A stretch of 53,075 bases of DNA. It comes from Anaerolineae bacterium (GTDB lineage Bacteria > Chloroflexota > Anaerolineae > Aggregatilineales > Phototrophicaceae). Position 1 is the first letter of the stretch, and the number at the start of each line of letters is the position of its first letter. Positions 16,660-25,684 of this stretch are shown here, piece by piece. Under the pieces are notes generated by a model. That model was not told the origin of the DNA and ran no database searches. It was given only the letters and a program-made list of their open reading frames with translations. Both the position numbers and the translations under genes were made by a program. The stretch spans positions 1 to 53,075 of the forward strand of contig JAJEFB010000013.1 in assembly GCA_022820665.1 (NCBI GenBank). The letters are read 5' to 3'.

Positions 16660-17829
16660 CTAATCCGCGACCGGGGCATTCGCGTAATGTCGCGCCGATG
16701 CCAAGACCAGCGTGATCAACTGTTTGAGTCCGAAACGAATCGGCGCAACCTCTATATACTCGTCAAGGCGGTGCGCGTTTCCTCCGCGCGTAATGCCGAT
16801 CGTGACCGCCGGACAGCCTTGCGAGAGCGGAACGTTGCCATCAGTGCTGCCTGTCTCCAGGGTACCCATGATGCCAATCTCGGCCAGCGAGGATAGCGCG
16901 CCCTGCACCAGCACATGATCGTCGGCGATGGAACCGGCCGGGCGTTCGCCGACTGTCTCGACCTCAAATTGCAAACCATCCTGACTGCTTTGCTTGACTA
17001 GTCCGCCAACGCGTTGGCGAAGCTCCGCCAGCGCCCCCGCGCAAACCGACCGCATGTCCAGCCAGAGGCTCGCTTCTGTGGCTATGGCGTTAATCGCATG
17101 TCCGCCGTCGATCATGCCTATATTGCAGGTTGTGCGTGGCGAGACCGGCACTTCCAAACTGGCGATTTGATGGCCCAGTTTCATGACGGCGTGCGTCGCG
17201 CTGGGACGGCCGTGATGGAGCCAACTGTGGCCCCCTTCTGTCTTGGCGCTTATCCGTAAACGATGCACCGCGATGCCCGCATTGTAGACATGACCAAGGG
17301 CTAGTCCTTCCAAGTTGATCACAGCGCGAATCTGTTGCCGCAAACAGGCGTAGGCTGCTTTGGCGCCGCGCAAATCCCCCAGACCTTCCTCACAGCTGTC
17401 GGCGACGAACCAAATGTCACAATCCGGAGCGCGGCTCGATTCTTGAATCGACTTGATCGTCCCCAGCATGGCGGCCACGCCAAGGCTATTGTCACCGATT
17501 CCGGGTCCATAAATCTGGTTTCCGCATCGCTGAATGCGCAAGTCCGTATCAGCGGAAAACACGGTATCAGTATGCGCCAATACCAGAACAGCCGCATCGG
17601 ATTGCTTGCCCGGTATCCGCCCATAGACGTTGTTCAAGTCATCGGTATTGATGTCATCCAGACGGAACTCGCGAAACCGGTTTGCGACATGCAGCGCCCG
17701 CGCCCTTTCTTGAAAAGTGGGCGCTGCGATTTGTTGGATACGCATGGCTTCGTCTACAACCCACTGGGCGAGACCCGCTAGGTTCTGCCAATTCCAGTTG
17801 GCGACGACTGCTTTGACATCCATACTCAT
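16660..17829 (-). CDS. M20 family metallopeptidase
   Basis: The 389-residue protein has the two-domain M20 architecture. The zinc and catalytic residues are visible: H and D in L-A-H-T-D-T-V-F, the bridging D in G-P-G-I-G-D-N-S, the general base/ligand pair in D-S-C-E-E-G, and a late H in G-G-N-A-H-R. The middle section (about 185-300) is the dimerisation lid domain with G-G-H-S-W. Relatives include PepT-like tripeptidases, acetylornithine deacetylase and succinyl-diaminopimelate desuccinylase; the motif set is nearer the peptidase T-like group. An ATG six bases inside the chosen start is an equal candidate. No operon partner is adjacent. Confidence 0.82.
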   Translation of the reverse strand: MSMDVKAVVANWNWQNLAGLAQWVVDEAMRIQQIAAPTFQERARALHVANRFREFRLDDINTDDLNNVYGRIPGKQSDAAVLVLAHTDTVFSADTDLRIQRCGNQIYGPGIGDNSLGVAAMLGTIKSIQESSRAPDCDIWFVADSCEEGLGDLRGAKAAYACLRQQIRAVINLEGLALGHVYNAGIAVHRLRISAKTEGGHSWLHHGRPSATHAVMKLGHQIASLEVPVSPRTTCNIGMIDGGHAINAIATEASLWLDMRSVCAGALAELRQRVGGLVKQSSQDGLQFEVETVGERPAGSIADDHVLVQGALSSLAEIGIMGTLETGSTDGNVPLSQGCPAVTIGITRGGNAHRLDEYIEVAPIRFGLKQLITLVLASARHYANAPVAD

Positions 17830-18415
17830 AAGGTCAAGACAACTACTTTTAAGTCTTGAATGCGCGATTGCGCAGTTCCGCGAACCGATATCGTTTACAA
17901 GGCCGCGGACGATCTGTCACGCCAACCGTTCTTGTGAAGCACAGCGTTTATCACCGATACCGGGCTAAGTCAGACTGACTCGAATATCCCACGACAGGGA
18001 TATTATGACCGATAGCGCCCGGATTTGCATTATTTCGGCCCAGGGAGCCAGGGCAATCGCTTCAAATTGTTTTCGTCACAGAGGAATACAAAGTAATACC
18101 AAGTTAGTTATGCAAAAAAATTATCGCGTGCCTAGCGCCCCCTCTCGTAGTGCTGTGTCTACGCGCGCCCCTTGTGGGAGAGGGGGCCGGGGGAGGGGTG
18201 TTTTCAACTGACGGCAGTGTCGAAGGGCTGTGTCTACGCGCCCTACGCGACTAAATGACTTGTATTGTGCCCGGCAAACTGTGGCCTTGGATTAAAAAAG
18301 CGCCGGCTCCGCAACGAGCGGAACGCGGCGTCGGACATTTACTGTAAACGAAGGCAGCCCCGCTTGTTTATGTCGCAGGGCGATTCAATACACGCTGGCG
18401 GGGCGAACGCGAACC
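17830..18415. repeat. Gene-free region with several dispersed repeats
   Basis: No convincing gene is seen in this 586-base gap. It holds AAGTTAGTTATGCAAAAAAA at 18100-18119, a member of the AAGTnAGTCATGCAAAAAA family; a C-rich/G-rich folding pair at 18139-18200; GCTGTGTCTACGCG at 18152-18165; a broken unit GGCAGTGTCG at 18213; and GGCTGTGTCTACGCG at 18226-18240. The latter three are versions of the window-wide GGTCAGTGTCTACGCG motif. CTTGTTTATGTCGC at 18363 resembles the left end of repeat family C. Confidence 0.6.
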
Positions 18416-18682
18416 CTACGATTCGAGTTTCGCCAACTGTTTCATCAAACGGCTTTTGCGGCGCGCGGCATTGCGCTTGTGGACGACGCCACGGCTCGCC
18501 AGTTTATCCAGATCGCGGACGGCCACCCTGGTTGCTTTGCGCGCTTCTTCCAGGTCGCCGCTTTCAATGGCTTCTCGCGCCTGCTTGACCAGCGTGCGAG
18601 CCCGGTTGCGATAAGTACGATTGTGCAAGCGGCGTTTTTCGTTTTGTCTGATACGCTTCATTGCGGATTTGTGAGTTGCCAT
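18416..18682 (-). CDS. rpsT: 30S ribosomal protein S20
   Basis: The 88-residue, strongly basic protein begins M-A-T-H-K-S-A-x-K-R-I-R-Q-N-E-K-R-R and continues with R-N-R-A-R-T-L-V-K and H-K-R-N-A-A-R-R-K-S-R-L, the standard S20 sequence that binds the body of 16S rRNA early in assembly. It is monocistronic, 138 bases behind the dppC-like gene. In that leader a GGAAC-TGAA-GTTCC hairpin lies shortly before the ATG, while an AAAGGAG is about 37 bases upstream; the hairpin may affect translation. Confidence 0.95.
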   Translation of the reverse strand: MATHKSAMKRIRQNEKRRLHNRTYRNRARTLVKQAREAIESGDLEEARKATRVAVRDLDKLASRGVVHKRNAARRKSRLMKQLAKLES

Positions 18683-18820
18683 AAGTCAGTTCGAGGAACT
18701 TCAGTTCCCGCTGCTCCTTTCAAAGCGTCTTGCTCGCCCGAGCGTCTCGTTGAACAATCGGACATCCTATCATGACGCAATCAGCTTGTCTATAGCGCGC
18801 TCACATCTGCCATAGGAATC

Positions 18821-19753
18821 TCAATCGGCGATCTTGGGATCAAATGCGTCGCGCAAGCCGTCGCCGATCAAGTACAGGCAAAACACCGTAGTGGTGATCA
18901 GCAACCCCGGCACATAGACCAGATGTGGCGCCTTGCGCGCGTATTCCAAGCCCCCGCTCAACATATTGCCCCAGGTCGGCGTCGGCGGCTGCACGCCAAA
19001 TCCCAGAAAACTAAGCGCGGACTCGGCCAAAATCAGGCCCCCGATCGCCTGCGACAAAGTGATGATCAGCAGCGAAAAGATATTGGGTACGATATGGCTG
19101 AACATAATGCGCCAGTTGGACGCGCCCATGGCGCGGGCTGCGATAATGTATTCGCGTTCCTTGATGGAATAGGTCTCCGCGCGAACCAGCCGCGTTGTGC
19201 CCGTCCAGCCCAAAACGCCGAAGATCAGCACCAGCGTCAAAGGGTTAGGCGACAGCATCTCAGTAATCAAGATCAAAAGGAATAGCCCCGGTATGTTATT
19301 GAGCGTGAGCATGAACCAGTTGATGAGATCGTCCGCGAGCCCGCCGTAGAAGCCGGCAAATACCCCCACCACGATGCCAATGCCCAGCGACAATACGGCG
19401 GCGGCTACGCCGATCCCCAGTGAAATCCGCCCGCCGTAGAGCAATCTGCTGAGGTGGTCCCGCCCCAACTCGTCGGTTCCCAATACATGCCCTTGGGAAA
19501 ATAGCGGCAGATACTTGTTGCGTACCGACTGTGTCACTTGGTCGACTTGAAAAACGGTCTCGCTGAGGAAAGGAGCGCAAACTGCCAACAGGACAAAGAC
19601 TGCGAGCACCGCCATTGCCAGCAGGGTGGGGCGGTCGCGACAAATGCGCCGAAACGCTTTCTGGTACAGGTTCAGCGATGGAACAAACTCGTCTTGTTCT
19701 CGCTGCTTGAATTTCGCGATTCTGACTGCAGATCGATCGTTGCGCATCGTCAC
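18821..19753 (-). CDS. Peptide/nickel-type ABC transporter permease (DppC/OppC)
   Basis: The 310-residue protein has a cytoplasmic N-terminal region with R-D-R-P-T, the first helix (about 44-62), H-V-L-G-T-D-E-L-G-R-D as in all DppC-type permeases, and five more helices. The EAA loop is Y-I-I-A-A-R-A-M-G-A-S-N-W-R-I-M-F-S-H-I-V-P. It starts with GTG overlapping the stop of the upstream permease (GTGA), so the two are coupled; an ATG two codons in is possible. The transported peptide or other ligand is unknown. Confidence 0.9.
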   Translation of the reverse strand: MTMRNDRSAVRIAKFKQREQDEFVPSLNLYQKAFRRICRDRPTLLAMAVLAVFVLLAVCAPFLSETVFQVDQVTQSVRNKYLPLFSQGHVLGTDELGRDHLSRLLYGGRISLGIGVAAAVLSLGIGIVVGVFAGFYGGLADDLINWFMLTLNNIPGLFLLILITEMLSPNPLTLVLIFGVLGWTGTTRLVRAETYSIKEREYIIAARAMGASNWRIMFSHIVPNIFSLLIITLSQAIGGLILAESALSFLGFGVQPPTPTWGNMLSGGLEYARKAPHLVYVPGLLITTTVFCLYLIGDGLRDAFDPKIAD

Positions 19754-20823
19754 AGTCCTTGGAAGCGAACGCGAGGGTCGGACAGGGCGTAAAGAATGTC
19801 TGCCGCAATGTAACCCAGAATCGCCAATACGGATCCGATGACGACCGAGGTCATAACGACGGGATAGTCGCGGCTGACAACGGAATCGAATAGCAGCAGG
19901 CCGATCCCGGGCCAGGAAAATATGCGCTCAATAATGACTGAGCCGCCGATCAACCCAAATATCAGCGGACCCAAAAACACCATCAGCGGGATGATCGCGT
20001 TGCGCAGCCCGTGCCGTATCCACACCCCGCGGCTGGTCAAGCCCTTGGCCTGCGCGGTGCGGATATAGTCGCTATTGATTGTTTCCAGCATCGAGGCTCG
20101 CATGAAGCGCGACCAACCGGCGATGGGACCCAGCGAGCTGACCAGCACCGGCAAGATCATGTACTGCAAGCGCGCGTAGATTGGCGGGCAGCCCCCGCGC
20201 ACCGGCGGGCAGCGGCCTCCCATCGGCAAAAAGGGGCTGCCGTCCCCGATGCCATATGGTTCCAATGCCCGCGGCAACACCAGGCCCATCAGCATGATCG
20301 CCAACAGGGCAAACCAGAAAGCCGGCACAGAATCTCCCAATACCGCGAAGATCCTTGACGACTTGTCGAAGGCGCGCCCACGCTGCACCGCAGCCACCAC
20401 GCCGATCAGCAGCCCGCCAATTACGCCAATCAAAACCACAGCGATATTCAATTCGATCGTCGCGCCCAGCCGCTCGCTGATCAGCTTGAGCGGGTTCGAT
20501 CCGCGAAACTTGAACGAGCTGCCGAAATCGCCCCGCAAGATGCCGTAGTTGTCGCCCCAGGAATCGACCTCGCCATCGGCGTTGCTGTCAACCATCATCC
20601 AGTCATCGCCGATCAGCCAGCGCAAGTATTGAATATGAAAGGGATCGTTGACCCCGAGTTTGATAGCGAGGACTTCGCGCTCGTCCTGCCTGATGCTGGG
20701 ATCAAAAGTCATCAAGGCCACCGGATCGCCGGGCGCCAGCAGCATAATGAAATAGACGATGATCGTAATGCCAAAAAACGTGGGGATGGCTTGCAGAAGG
20801 CGCCGGATGATGTACCGCTGCAT
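19750..20823 (-). CDS. Peptide/nickel-type ABC transporter permease (DppB/OppB)
   Basis: The 357-residue protein starts M-Q-R-Y-I-I-R-R-L-L-Q-A-I-P, the usual DppB beginning, and has six helices and the EAA loop S-D-Y-I-R-T-A-Q-A-K-G-L. Compared with standard DppB there is an extra segment around residues 60-100 (L-R-W-L-I-G-D-D-W-M to the R-G-D-F-G-S-S block) and a periplasmic loop with two C-P-P motifs (R-C-P-P-V-R-G-G-C-P-P), which could form a disulfide. It lies 88 bases behind the binding-protein gene and overlaps the DppC gene by four bases. Confidence 0.9.
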   Translation of the reverse strand: MQRYIIRRLLQAIPTFFGITIIVYFIMLLAPGDPVALMTFDPSIRQDEREVLAIKLGVNDPFHIQYLRWLIGDDWMMVDSNADGEVDSWGDNYGILRGDFGSSFKFRGSNPLKLISERLGATIELNIAVVLIGVIGGLLIGVVAAVQRGRAFDKSSRIFAVLGDSVPAFWFALLAIMLMGLVLPRALEPYGIGDGSPFLPMGGRCPPVRGGCPPIYARLQYMILPVLVSSLGPIAGWSRFMRASMLETINSDYIRTAQAKGLTSRGVWIRHGLRNAIIPLMVFLGPLIFGLIGGSVIIERIFSWPGIGLLLFDSVVSRDYPVVMTSVVIGSVLAILGYIAADILYALSDPRVRFQGL

Positions 20824-20911
20824 ACCTTGTTGCCTGTAGAATCGACTGCCGCGCTTGACCGACGAAGCGCCGGAGAGCCTAAGCTCTCCGATGCTTCAAA
20901 GATTGGCTCTC

Positions 20912-22705
20912 TTAGGGCTGTGTTATTTCCGGCGCTATCCAGGCATCGAGCGAGTACGTGCGCGAGATCGGCGTCGGATGCCAATTGCCCAGTCCCGGTT
21001 GCACCGCGGTCATCGCTTCGGAAACGTACATGTAGAAATACGGCATGTCCTCGAATAGGATTTCCTGCACCCTTGCATAGATCTCAGCCCGCGCTTCCAC
21101 ATCGCAGCCAGGCACGACCCGCGCTTGATCGTTCAGTTCGATCAGTTCGGCGTTGTAATACGAACCGAAATTGAAGCCGGAGCCGGGCACGTCAACTTCC
21201 GGATAGTAGAAGGACGCGACATCGGGATCCACCGGCAAGCCCAGGCTCCAGCCCAACATGTTCATGTCGAAGGTCTGGCCCGTCAGTTCCGGCAGGAATG
21301 CGCTTCCCCAGTCGATCGTCTCGAAAATGGCATTGAAACCGACCTTGTTCATCTCCGCCTGGAAGAACAGCCCCATCTGTTCGCCGATATCCGAGCCGGC
21401 CGGCACGTGCAAATCGAGCGTGAGTTCGCTGCCGTTGAAGGCTTCGTCAACCTCCCGCGCGAAGAGGCAATCCTGGCAAATGCGCGGAGTGTCTGGATCA
21501 TCGTCGTCGTCAATCCAGCCGGCCTGACTCAGTTTCTCCATCGCTAATTCCGGGTTGTATTCATATTGCAGCTCAGGATTGTAGACCCAGGATGTCGGGA
21601 TTGTGTGGGTGGCGACCTTGAACCCGTTGCCTTCGCGGATGCCCTCAATCAGCGCATCCATATCAACGGCGTGCGAAATCGCCTGGCGCACCAGCCGATC
21701 GCCCAAAACCGGATGCGGCTCTTGCGGGATCAAATTGCCCTCTTCATCAAAGCCGGGCTGCGGATTCTCCGGATTGGCATGATTCATGCCGAAGAATGTG
21801 AAGCCGTTGCCCGTGAATTCGTAACGCGGGAACTCCATCAACTCGGGGTCGGTCCGGAAGTCTTCCTGACGGATGGAAGGCACGCCGATAATCGTGAACT
21901 CGCCGGCGATGAATCGCTCGGTCGCGATATTCTCGTCGGCGACTTGCAATGTCACCACTTCGGCTGGGCTGACATAGCCCAGGATGGCATCGGGATAAGC
22001 TTGATCGGCGATTAAGCTGATGCGCTCGCCCGAAGCGAATTCCACGTCTTTGAAAGGACCGAAGGATACTGTTGGGATCCGCCGCGGATCCTCCATCATC
22101 GCGGCGTAATTGTCGCCATATAACTCGGAGAATACATGCGCCGGCACGGGCGTGATGTCATTGACATCGCTGAAGGAGATGCAGTCGGCTTCGGAAAAAG
22201 TCACGACCACCGTATAGTCATCTGGCGCTTCGATGCTGACGATCTTGCCGCCCGCCGGCGTGCCATCCGCCATTGTCTGGAAGATGCCGGCCCGCGGGCT
22301 GTCGATTTGCCCGCTGCGCGTCGCTTCAACCGCCCACATGTAGTCCGCGGATGTGATCGGCGTACCATCGTTCCAGGCCATGTCCTGACGAAGATGGACT
22401 GTCAATACAGTGCCGGTCTCATCGTATTCCCAGCCTGCTGCCATCGCGCCGTCCAGATTCGGCTCTTCCAGGCCCGTATAGGGACTTACGCCGATGATGG
22501 CTGGATACATCAAGCCCCATACATCGCTGGACGCGGCATCACTGCTGATGAGCGGATTGAATGTCGCCGGATCGCCCGAAGTGCTGGCATCAATGATGAT
22601 GCCGCCCAAGCCAGGACCCGGCGCCTCTTCGAACTCTTGTGCGCTGGCCGGCAGCGCGAGCAATAATAGAAAAATCAACAAGACTCGCATTACCCGCTTG
22701 TTCAT
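20912..22705 (-). CDS. Peptide/nickel-type ABC transporter substrate-binding protein
   Basis: The 597-residue protein has a signal peptide (hydrophobic residues about 7-20, cleavage near PASAQ) and a family 5 extracellular solute-binding fold: D-P-A-T-F-N-P-L near residue 47, W-N-D-G-T-P-I-T-S-A-D near 110, R-Q-A-I-S-H-A-V-D near 330 and the late F-x-M-Y-V-S-E-A region. There is no lipobox cysteine. GGGAG precedes the ATG with good spacing. It forms an operon with the two permeases downstream. No DppD/DppF-type ATPase gene is in this locus, so the energising subunits must be encoded elsewhere. Confidence 0.9.
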   Translation of the reverse strand: MNKRVMRVLLIFLLLLALPASAQEFEEAPGPGLGGIIIDASTSGDPATFNPLISSDAASSDVWGLMYPAIIGVSPYTGLEEPNLDGAMAAGWEYDETGTVLTVHLRQDMAWNDGTPITSADYMWAVEATRSGQIDSPRAGIFQTMADGTPAGGKIVSIEAPDDYTVVVTFSEADCISFSDVNDITPVPAHVFSELYGDNYAAMMEDPRRIPTVSFGPFKDVEFASGERISLIADQAYPDAILGYVSPAEVVTLQVADENIATERFIAGEFTIIGVPSIRQEDFRTDPELMEFPRYEFTGNGFTFFGMNHANPENPQPGFDEEGNLIPQEPHPVLGDRLVRQAISHAVDMDALIEGIREGNGFKVATHTIPTSWVYNPELQYEYNPELAMEKLSQAGWIDDDDDPDTPRICQDCLFAREVDEAFNGSELTLDLHVPAGSDIGEQMGLFFQAEMNKVGFNAIFETIDWGSAFLPELTGQTFDMNMLGWSLGLPVDPDVASFYYPEVDVPGSGFNFGSYYNAELIELNDQARVVPGCDVEARAEIYARVQEILFEDMPYFYMYVSEAMTAVQPGLGNWHPTPISRTYSLDAWIAPEITQP

Positions 22706-23139
22706 AACTTAACTCCCTTTCTTCCAATTCACTTCAATACTGGTCGCATACTTGTCTTCAGGCTTAAGACTAGTTTAGCATATATCTATCGGATTAATAA
22801 TTTGTTACGATGTCAGACTATCGAAAAACGTAAATCCAAAATCTTCCCTTGGACTTGCATTACCGCCGTATGAAAGAAATTCACAAAGTAATCGAAGAGT
22901 TCTACGAGCCAGCGACCTCCTAGTGGGTGTCTACGCGCAGCAGTGGCTCGCCCCTCGGTGTTCGCGGTGTCGTAGGTCAGTGTCGACGCGCCCCTCGGTG
23001 CTTAGAACCCTCGGCGCCCCGGCGCGTATAATCCCTCCGTCCTTCCCCTACAATAACAACTGAGCATTTGCGATAATGTTGCTTGTCAGCTATTTGTGAC
23101 GAATTTCTCAAATTGAATTGGACGACAAGGATGACCAGA
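22706..23139. repeat. Intergenic region with GTGTCTACGCG motif copies
   Basis: This divergent gap separates the peptide-transporter operon from the cytochrome gene. It is AT-rich near 22780-22830, where minus-strand promoters would be expected. GGGTGTCTACGCGCAG lies at 22925-22940 and GGTCAGTGTCGACGCGCCCC at 22975-22994, both members of the window-wide motif. A 17-codon ORF at 22870-22923 has no recognisable identity. No other gene is visible. Confidence 0.6.
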
Positions 23140-23775
23140 ATGCCGCGCATAACAACCACTGAGCCGATATCGATTCTCCAATCGACGATCTGGATCGTCT
23201 TGGGCATTCTCCTGGCTGGATGCGGCACTGTAGCGGCGCCTGTCTGGCAAGCCCCAACCGAGACTGAAACCCGAGCAGTTGGACAAGCGGAAGCCCAGCC
23301 GACTGTTGAGGCCACAAGTCCGCCCACCGATACGCCGATACCGCCGACCGAGACGCCCACGCCCCAGCGCATCGCCACTAACACGCCGGAACCAACCTCG
23401 ACCCCGGAACCGACAGCCACCAAACTCCTGTCCCCGCTTGATCGCATGGTCTCCATGCGCGATCCGGAAAACGGCGCCATTCTCTTCGAGACTTTCCAGG
23501 AAACGGCTGGAACCGGTTATTCCTGCGCCAATTGCCATAGCCAGACCAGCGAGGAAAAATTGCTGGGTCCGGGCTTGCTCAATATCAAGAGCCGCGCCTT
23601 GACCCGCGTCGAGGACCAAAGCGCCGCCGAATACATCTACAACTCAATTGTGAATCCCAGGGAAATTGTCGTCGAAGACTACGACCCCGAACTCATGCCC
23701 GACAATTGGTCGGAGATCTATACCAACCTCGAGATCTTCGACATCGTCGCCTATCTACTGACCCTGGAAGCGTAG
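23140..23775 (+). CDS. Lipoprotein c-type cytochrome
   Basis: The 211-residue protein has a membrane-spanning signal ending in L-L-A-G-C (lipobox), so it is probably lipid-anchored outside the membrane. A linker of about 75 residues rich in Thr, Pro and Glu (T-P-x-P-P-T-E-T-P-T) follows, then a cytochrome c domain with C129-A-N-C132-H133 and a possible axial Met in E-L-M-P-D-N-W. One heme is expected. ATG 23140 is chosen because ACAAGG lies nine bases upstream; ATG 23131 or TTG 23083 are alternatives. It stands alone between repeat-rich gaps, so its electron partners cannot be told from context. Confidence 0.8.
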   Translation: MPRITTTEPISILQSTIWIVLGILLAGCGTVAAPVWQAPTETETRAVGQAEAQPTVEATSPPTDTPIPPTETPTPQRIATNTPEPTSTPEPTATKLLSPLDRMVSMRDPENGAILFETFQETAGTGYSCANCHSQTSEEKLLGPGLLNIKSRALTRVEDQSAAEYIYNSIVNPREIVVEDYDPELMPDNWSEIYTNLEIFDIVAYLLTLEA

Positions 23776-23803
23776 CGAGCAGGGCAAGTCCACGTCGAAA
23801 TTC

Positions 23804-24020
23804 GTGGGGGCGACCAACCTGGTCGCCCGTCAAAGCGCAAGTATAATGTACGGGCAACCTGTCAGGTCGCCCGTAACAGTGCTCTCCGTGCCCTCGGTAA
23901 GTGCAGGTAAGTCATGCAAAAAATAAGGAGCCTGTACGGGCGAGCCGGCGGCTCGCCCTCAAAATAAACATAAGCGGAACGATAGCAATGGGTCAGCCAC
24001 CGGCGGCGGTCAGCGACCCA
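23804..24020. repeat. Composite repeat array, copy 1
   Basis: Four hairpins follow one another: GGGCGACCA/TGGTCGCCC at 23808-23829, GGGCAACCT/AGGTCGCCC near 23852-23873, GGGCGAGCC/GGCTCGCCC at 23938-23958, and GGGTCAGCC with a broken partner at 23990-24020. Between the second and third lie GTGCCCTCGGTAAG and AGTCATGCAAAAAATAAGGA. The same order of modules recurs at 29055-29220. No gene is present in this gap. Confidence 0.75.
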
Positions 24021-24075
24021 CGCGCCCTGTGGTGAAAAAATTCTCGGTGTCCTCGGTGGTTAAAATCCTCTGCGC

Positions 24076-25602
24076 TTAGTTCTGCTTTAATCCCGCCGAC
24101 GTCGCCAAAATATCGTCGATCTCGCTTCTCAGAAACGCTTGTGCCGCGGCGATCTTCCCCCTCGCGGCAGCCAGCCACTGCCCGTCTTGCTCTATGCCTA
24201 GTCCCTGTTGCTCAAGAACCTTCGCCGTTGCCTTCGGCGCAGCCCCGCCAGGCAAGCTGCGCGCCTCGACGAAAGCGCCTGGATCAAGCGCCCGCTGCAG
24301 CATCGCTTCCGATAGGTCGATATCCAAGTCGAATTCGCCTTTGGCTATCTCACGCAGTAAGCCGGCGCTCAGATCAGCCGGCGCGAGCTCCTTTTCCATC
24401 GAATAGCTCACCAGCACCGATACGATGCCGTGCGCCTCGCGGAAAGGCAGCTTGCACTGCCTGACCAAGGTATCCGCCAATTCGGTCACAGTTGTGAACC
24501 CCGCGATCGCCCGCCCGCGCAAATGCGCAACGTTCACCTGCAGCGCGTCGATGACCGCGCCGTAGAGCTGCAAGATCTCGGTGGCGGATTCCAGTGAGCC
24601 AAAGAGCAGTGGATTGATCGGATCTTCAATATCTTGCGTATCGCCAAACGGGATGTTGTGACACTGAATGACGATGCCGCTCGCCAATGCCATCATACGG
24701 CTGATCCGCGCCCGCAAATGCTCGAGTACAACCGGATTCCGTTTCTGCGGCATGATCGAACTGATCTGAATGAAGCTGTCGTCAATGCGAATAGCCCCGC
24801 TCTCTTGCGTCGCCCAGAAAAGCATATCATGCGTGAACCTTGACAGATTGACTCCCAGCGAAGACAGGGCATTAGCCACATCGGTCAAATTATCCGATGC
24901 GCCGATGCTGGCATAGCTGCTAAGCTGTACGCTGTCAAATCCCAGCAGCCTGGCGCTGAGCGCTCTGTCGATGGGGAAACCCGTTCCCGTTAGCGCGGCG
25001 GCGCCCAGCGGACTCTGGTTATTGGTCTCGTGAGCGAACCGCAACCGCTCGCTGTCTCTCTCCAGCAGGGACAGCATCCCGGCGATGTAATGCGCCATAG
25101 TCGTCGGCTGCGCCGGCTGCGTATGCGTATAACCCGGCATGAGCGTTTCCAGGTGCTCGACTGCGAATCGCTGCATGCTGTCTCTGAAGGACCATAGCTC
25201 TTCGAAAGTCTCTAGGATCAAAGAACGCAATGCCAGGCGCGTCAAAGCGTAACCCAGGTCATTGCGGCTGCGCGCCAACTGCAAATTGCCGCCGAAAGCG
25301 CCGCCGGCAATTTTGATCAACTGGCCCTCTATCGCGAAGAACAGATCTTCCACGCCGGAACGATAAACGACCTGGTCAATGCCGCGGTCTTCCACCTGCT
25401 GCAAGGCGGCGAGCAAAGCCTGCGCGTTTTCCAGCGATATTACGTCACAGCGGTACAACATGACGGCGTGGGCGAAATTGGCCGCCATCATGGGTTCATA
25501 ATAATATTTTCTTGCCTCTTGATACGCGGGCTTGAGAACGAATTTCTCGTAGAGCGGATGCGGAAAACGCCTCGACTTGTTTATGTAAACCGGGTCGCTC
25601 AT
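24076..25602 (-). CDS. Argininosuccinate lyase-like C-N lyase
   Basis: The 508-residue protein belongs to the fumarase/aspartase superfamily and is closest to argininosuccinate lyase. The catalytic blocks are present: L-A-R-S-R-N-D near residue 111, P-G-Y-T-H-T-Q-P-A-Q-P with the catalytic His near 160, and S-S-I-M-P-Q-K-R-N-P with the catalytic loop Ser near 285. It departs from ArgH in places that are near invariant: S-R-N-D-Q becomes S-R-N-D-L, P-L-G-S-G-A-L-A-G-N becomes P-L-G-A-A-A-L-T-G-T, and K-K-N-P-D becomes K-R-N-P-V. It is about 45 residues longer than ArgH and sits behind a sugar-type ABC transporter, with no other arginine gene nearby. A different substrate, such as an aminopolycarboxylate or sugar-derived amine, is more likely. 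The start codon lies inside a dispersed repeat. Confidence 0.75.
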   Translation of the reverse strand: MSDPVYINKSRRFPHPLYEKFVLKPAYQEARKYYYEPMMAANFAHAVMLYRCDVISLENAQALLAALQQVEDRGIDQVVYRSGVEDLFFAIEGQLIKIAGGAFGGNLQLARSRNDLGYALTRLALRSLILETFEELWSFRDSMQRFAVEHLETLMPGYTHTQPAQPTTMAHYIAGMLSLLERDSERLRFAHETNNQSPLGAAALTGTGFPIDRALSARLLGFDSVQLSSYASIGASDNLTDVANALSSLGVNLSRFTHDMLFWATQESGAIRIDDSFIQISSIMPQKRNPVVLEHLRARISRMMALASGIVIQCHNIPFGDTQDIEDPINPLLFGSLESATEILQLYGAVIDALQVNVAHLRGRAIAGFTTVTELADTLVRQCKLPFREAHGIVSVLVSYSMEKELAPADLSAGLLREIAKGEFDLDIDLSEAMLQRALDPGAFVEARSLPGGAAPKATAKVLEQQGLGIEQDGQWLAAARGKIAAAQAFLRSEIDDILATSAGLKQN

Positions 25603-25672
25603 GCGACGAGCGGGCTTGCTATTTTGCGTGAGCGCGACATTCCTGTAGCCTTTTCGCTGCCGCCGAGCGGCT
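25576..25672. repeat. Dispersed repeat family C, copy overlapping lyase start
   Basis: The unit runs from CTTGTTTATGTAAACC through GTCGCTCATG, TATTTTGCGTGAGCGCG and CCTTTTCGCTGCCGCCG to GCGGCT. An inverted copy is at 33111-33200 and a partial one at 9712-9770. On the minus strand the unit contains ATGAGCGACC followed by GGTTTACATAAACA, which is the start codon and first eight codons of the lyase gene. Confidence 0.75.
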
Positions 25673-25684
25673 CTTCGACAATTG

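Noticed and set aside
18005..18211. 68-codon open frame in the M20 to rpsT gap
   Set aside because: It translates repeat motifs and has no ribosome site or recognisable protein features.
22870..22923. 17-codon ORF starting M-K-E-I-H-K-V-I-E-E-F
   Set aside because: Too short to support; it could be a gene remnant but no parent gene is identifiable.
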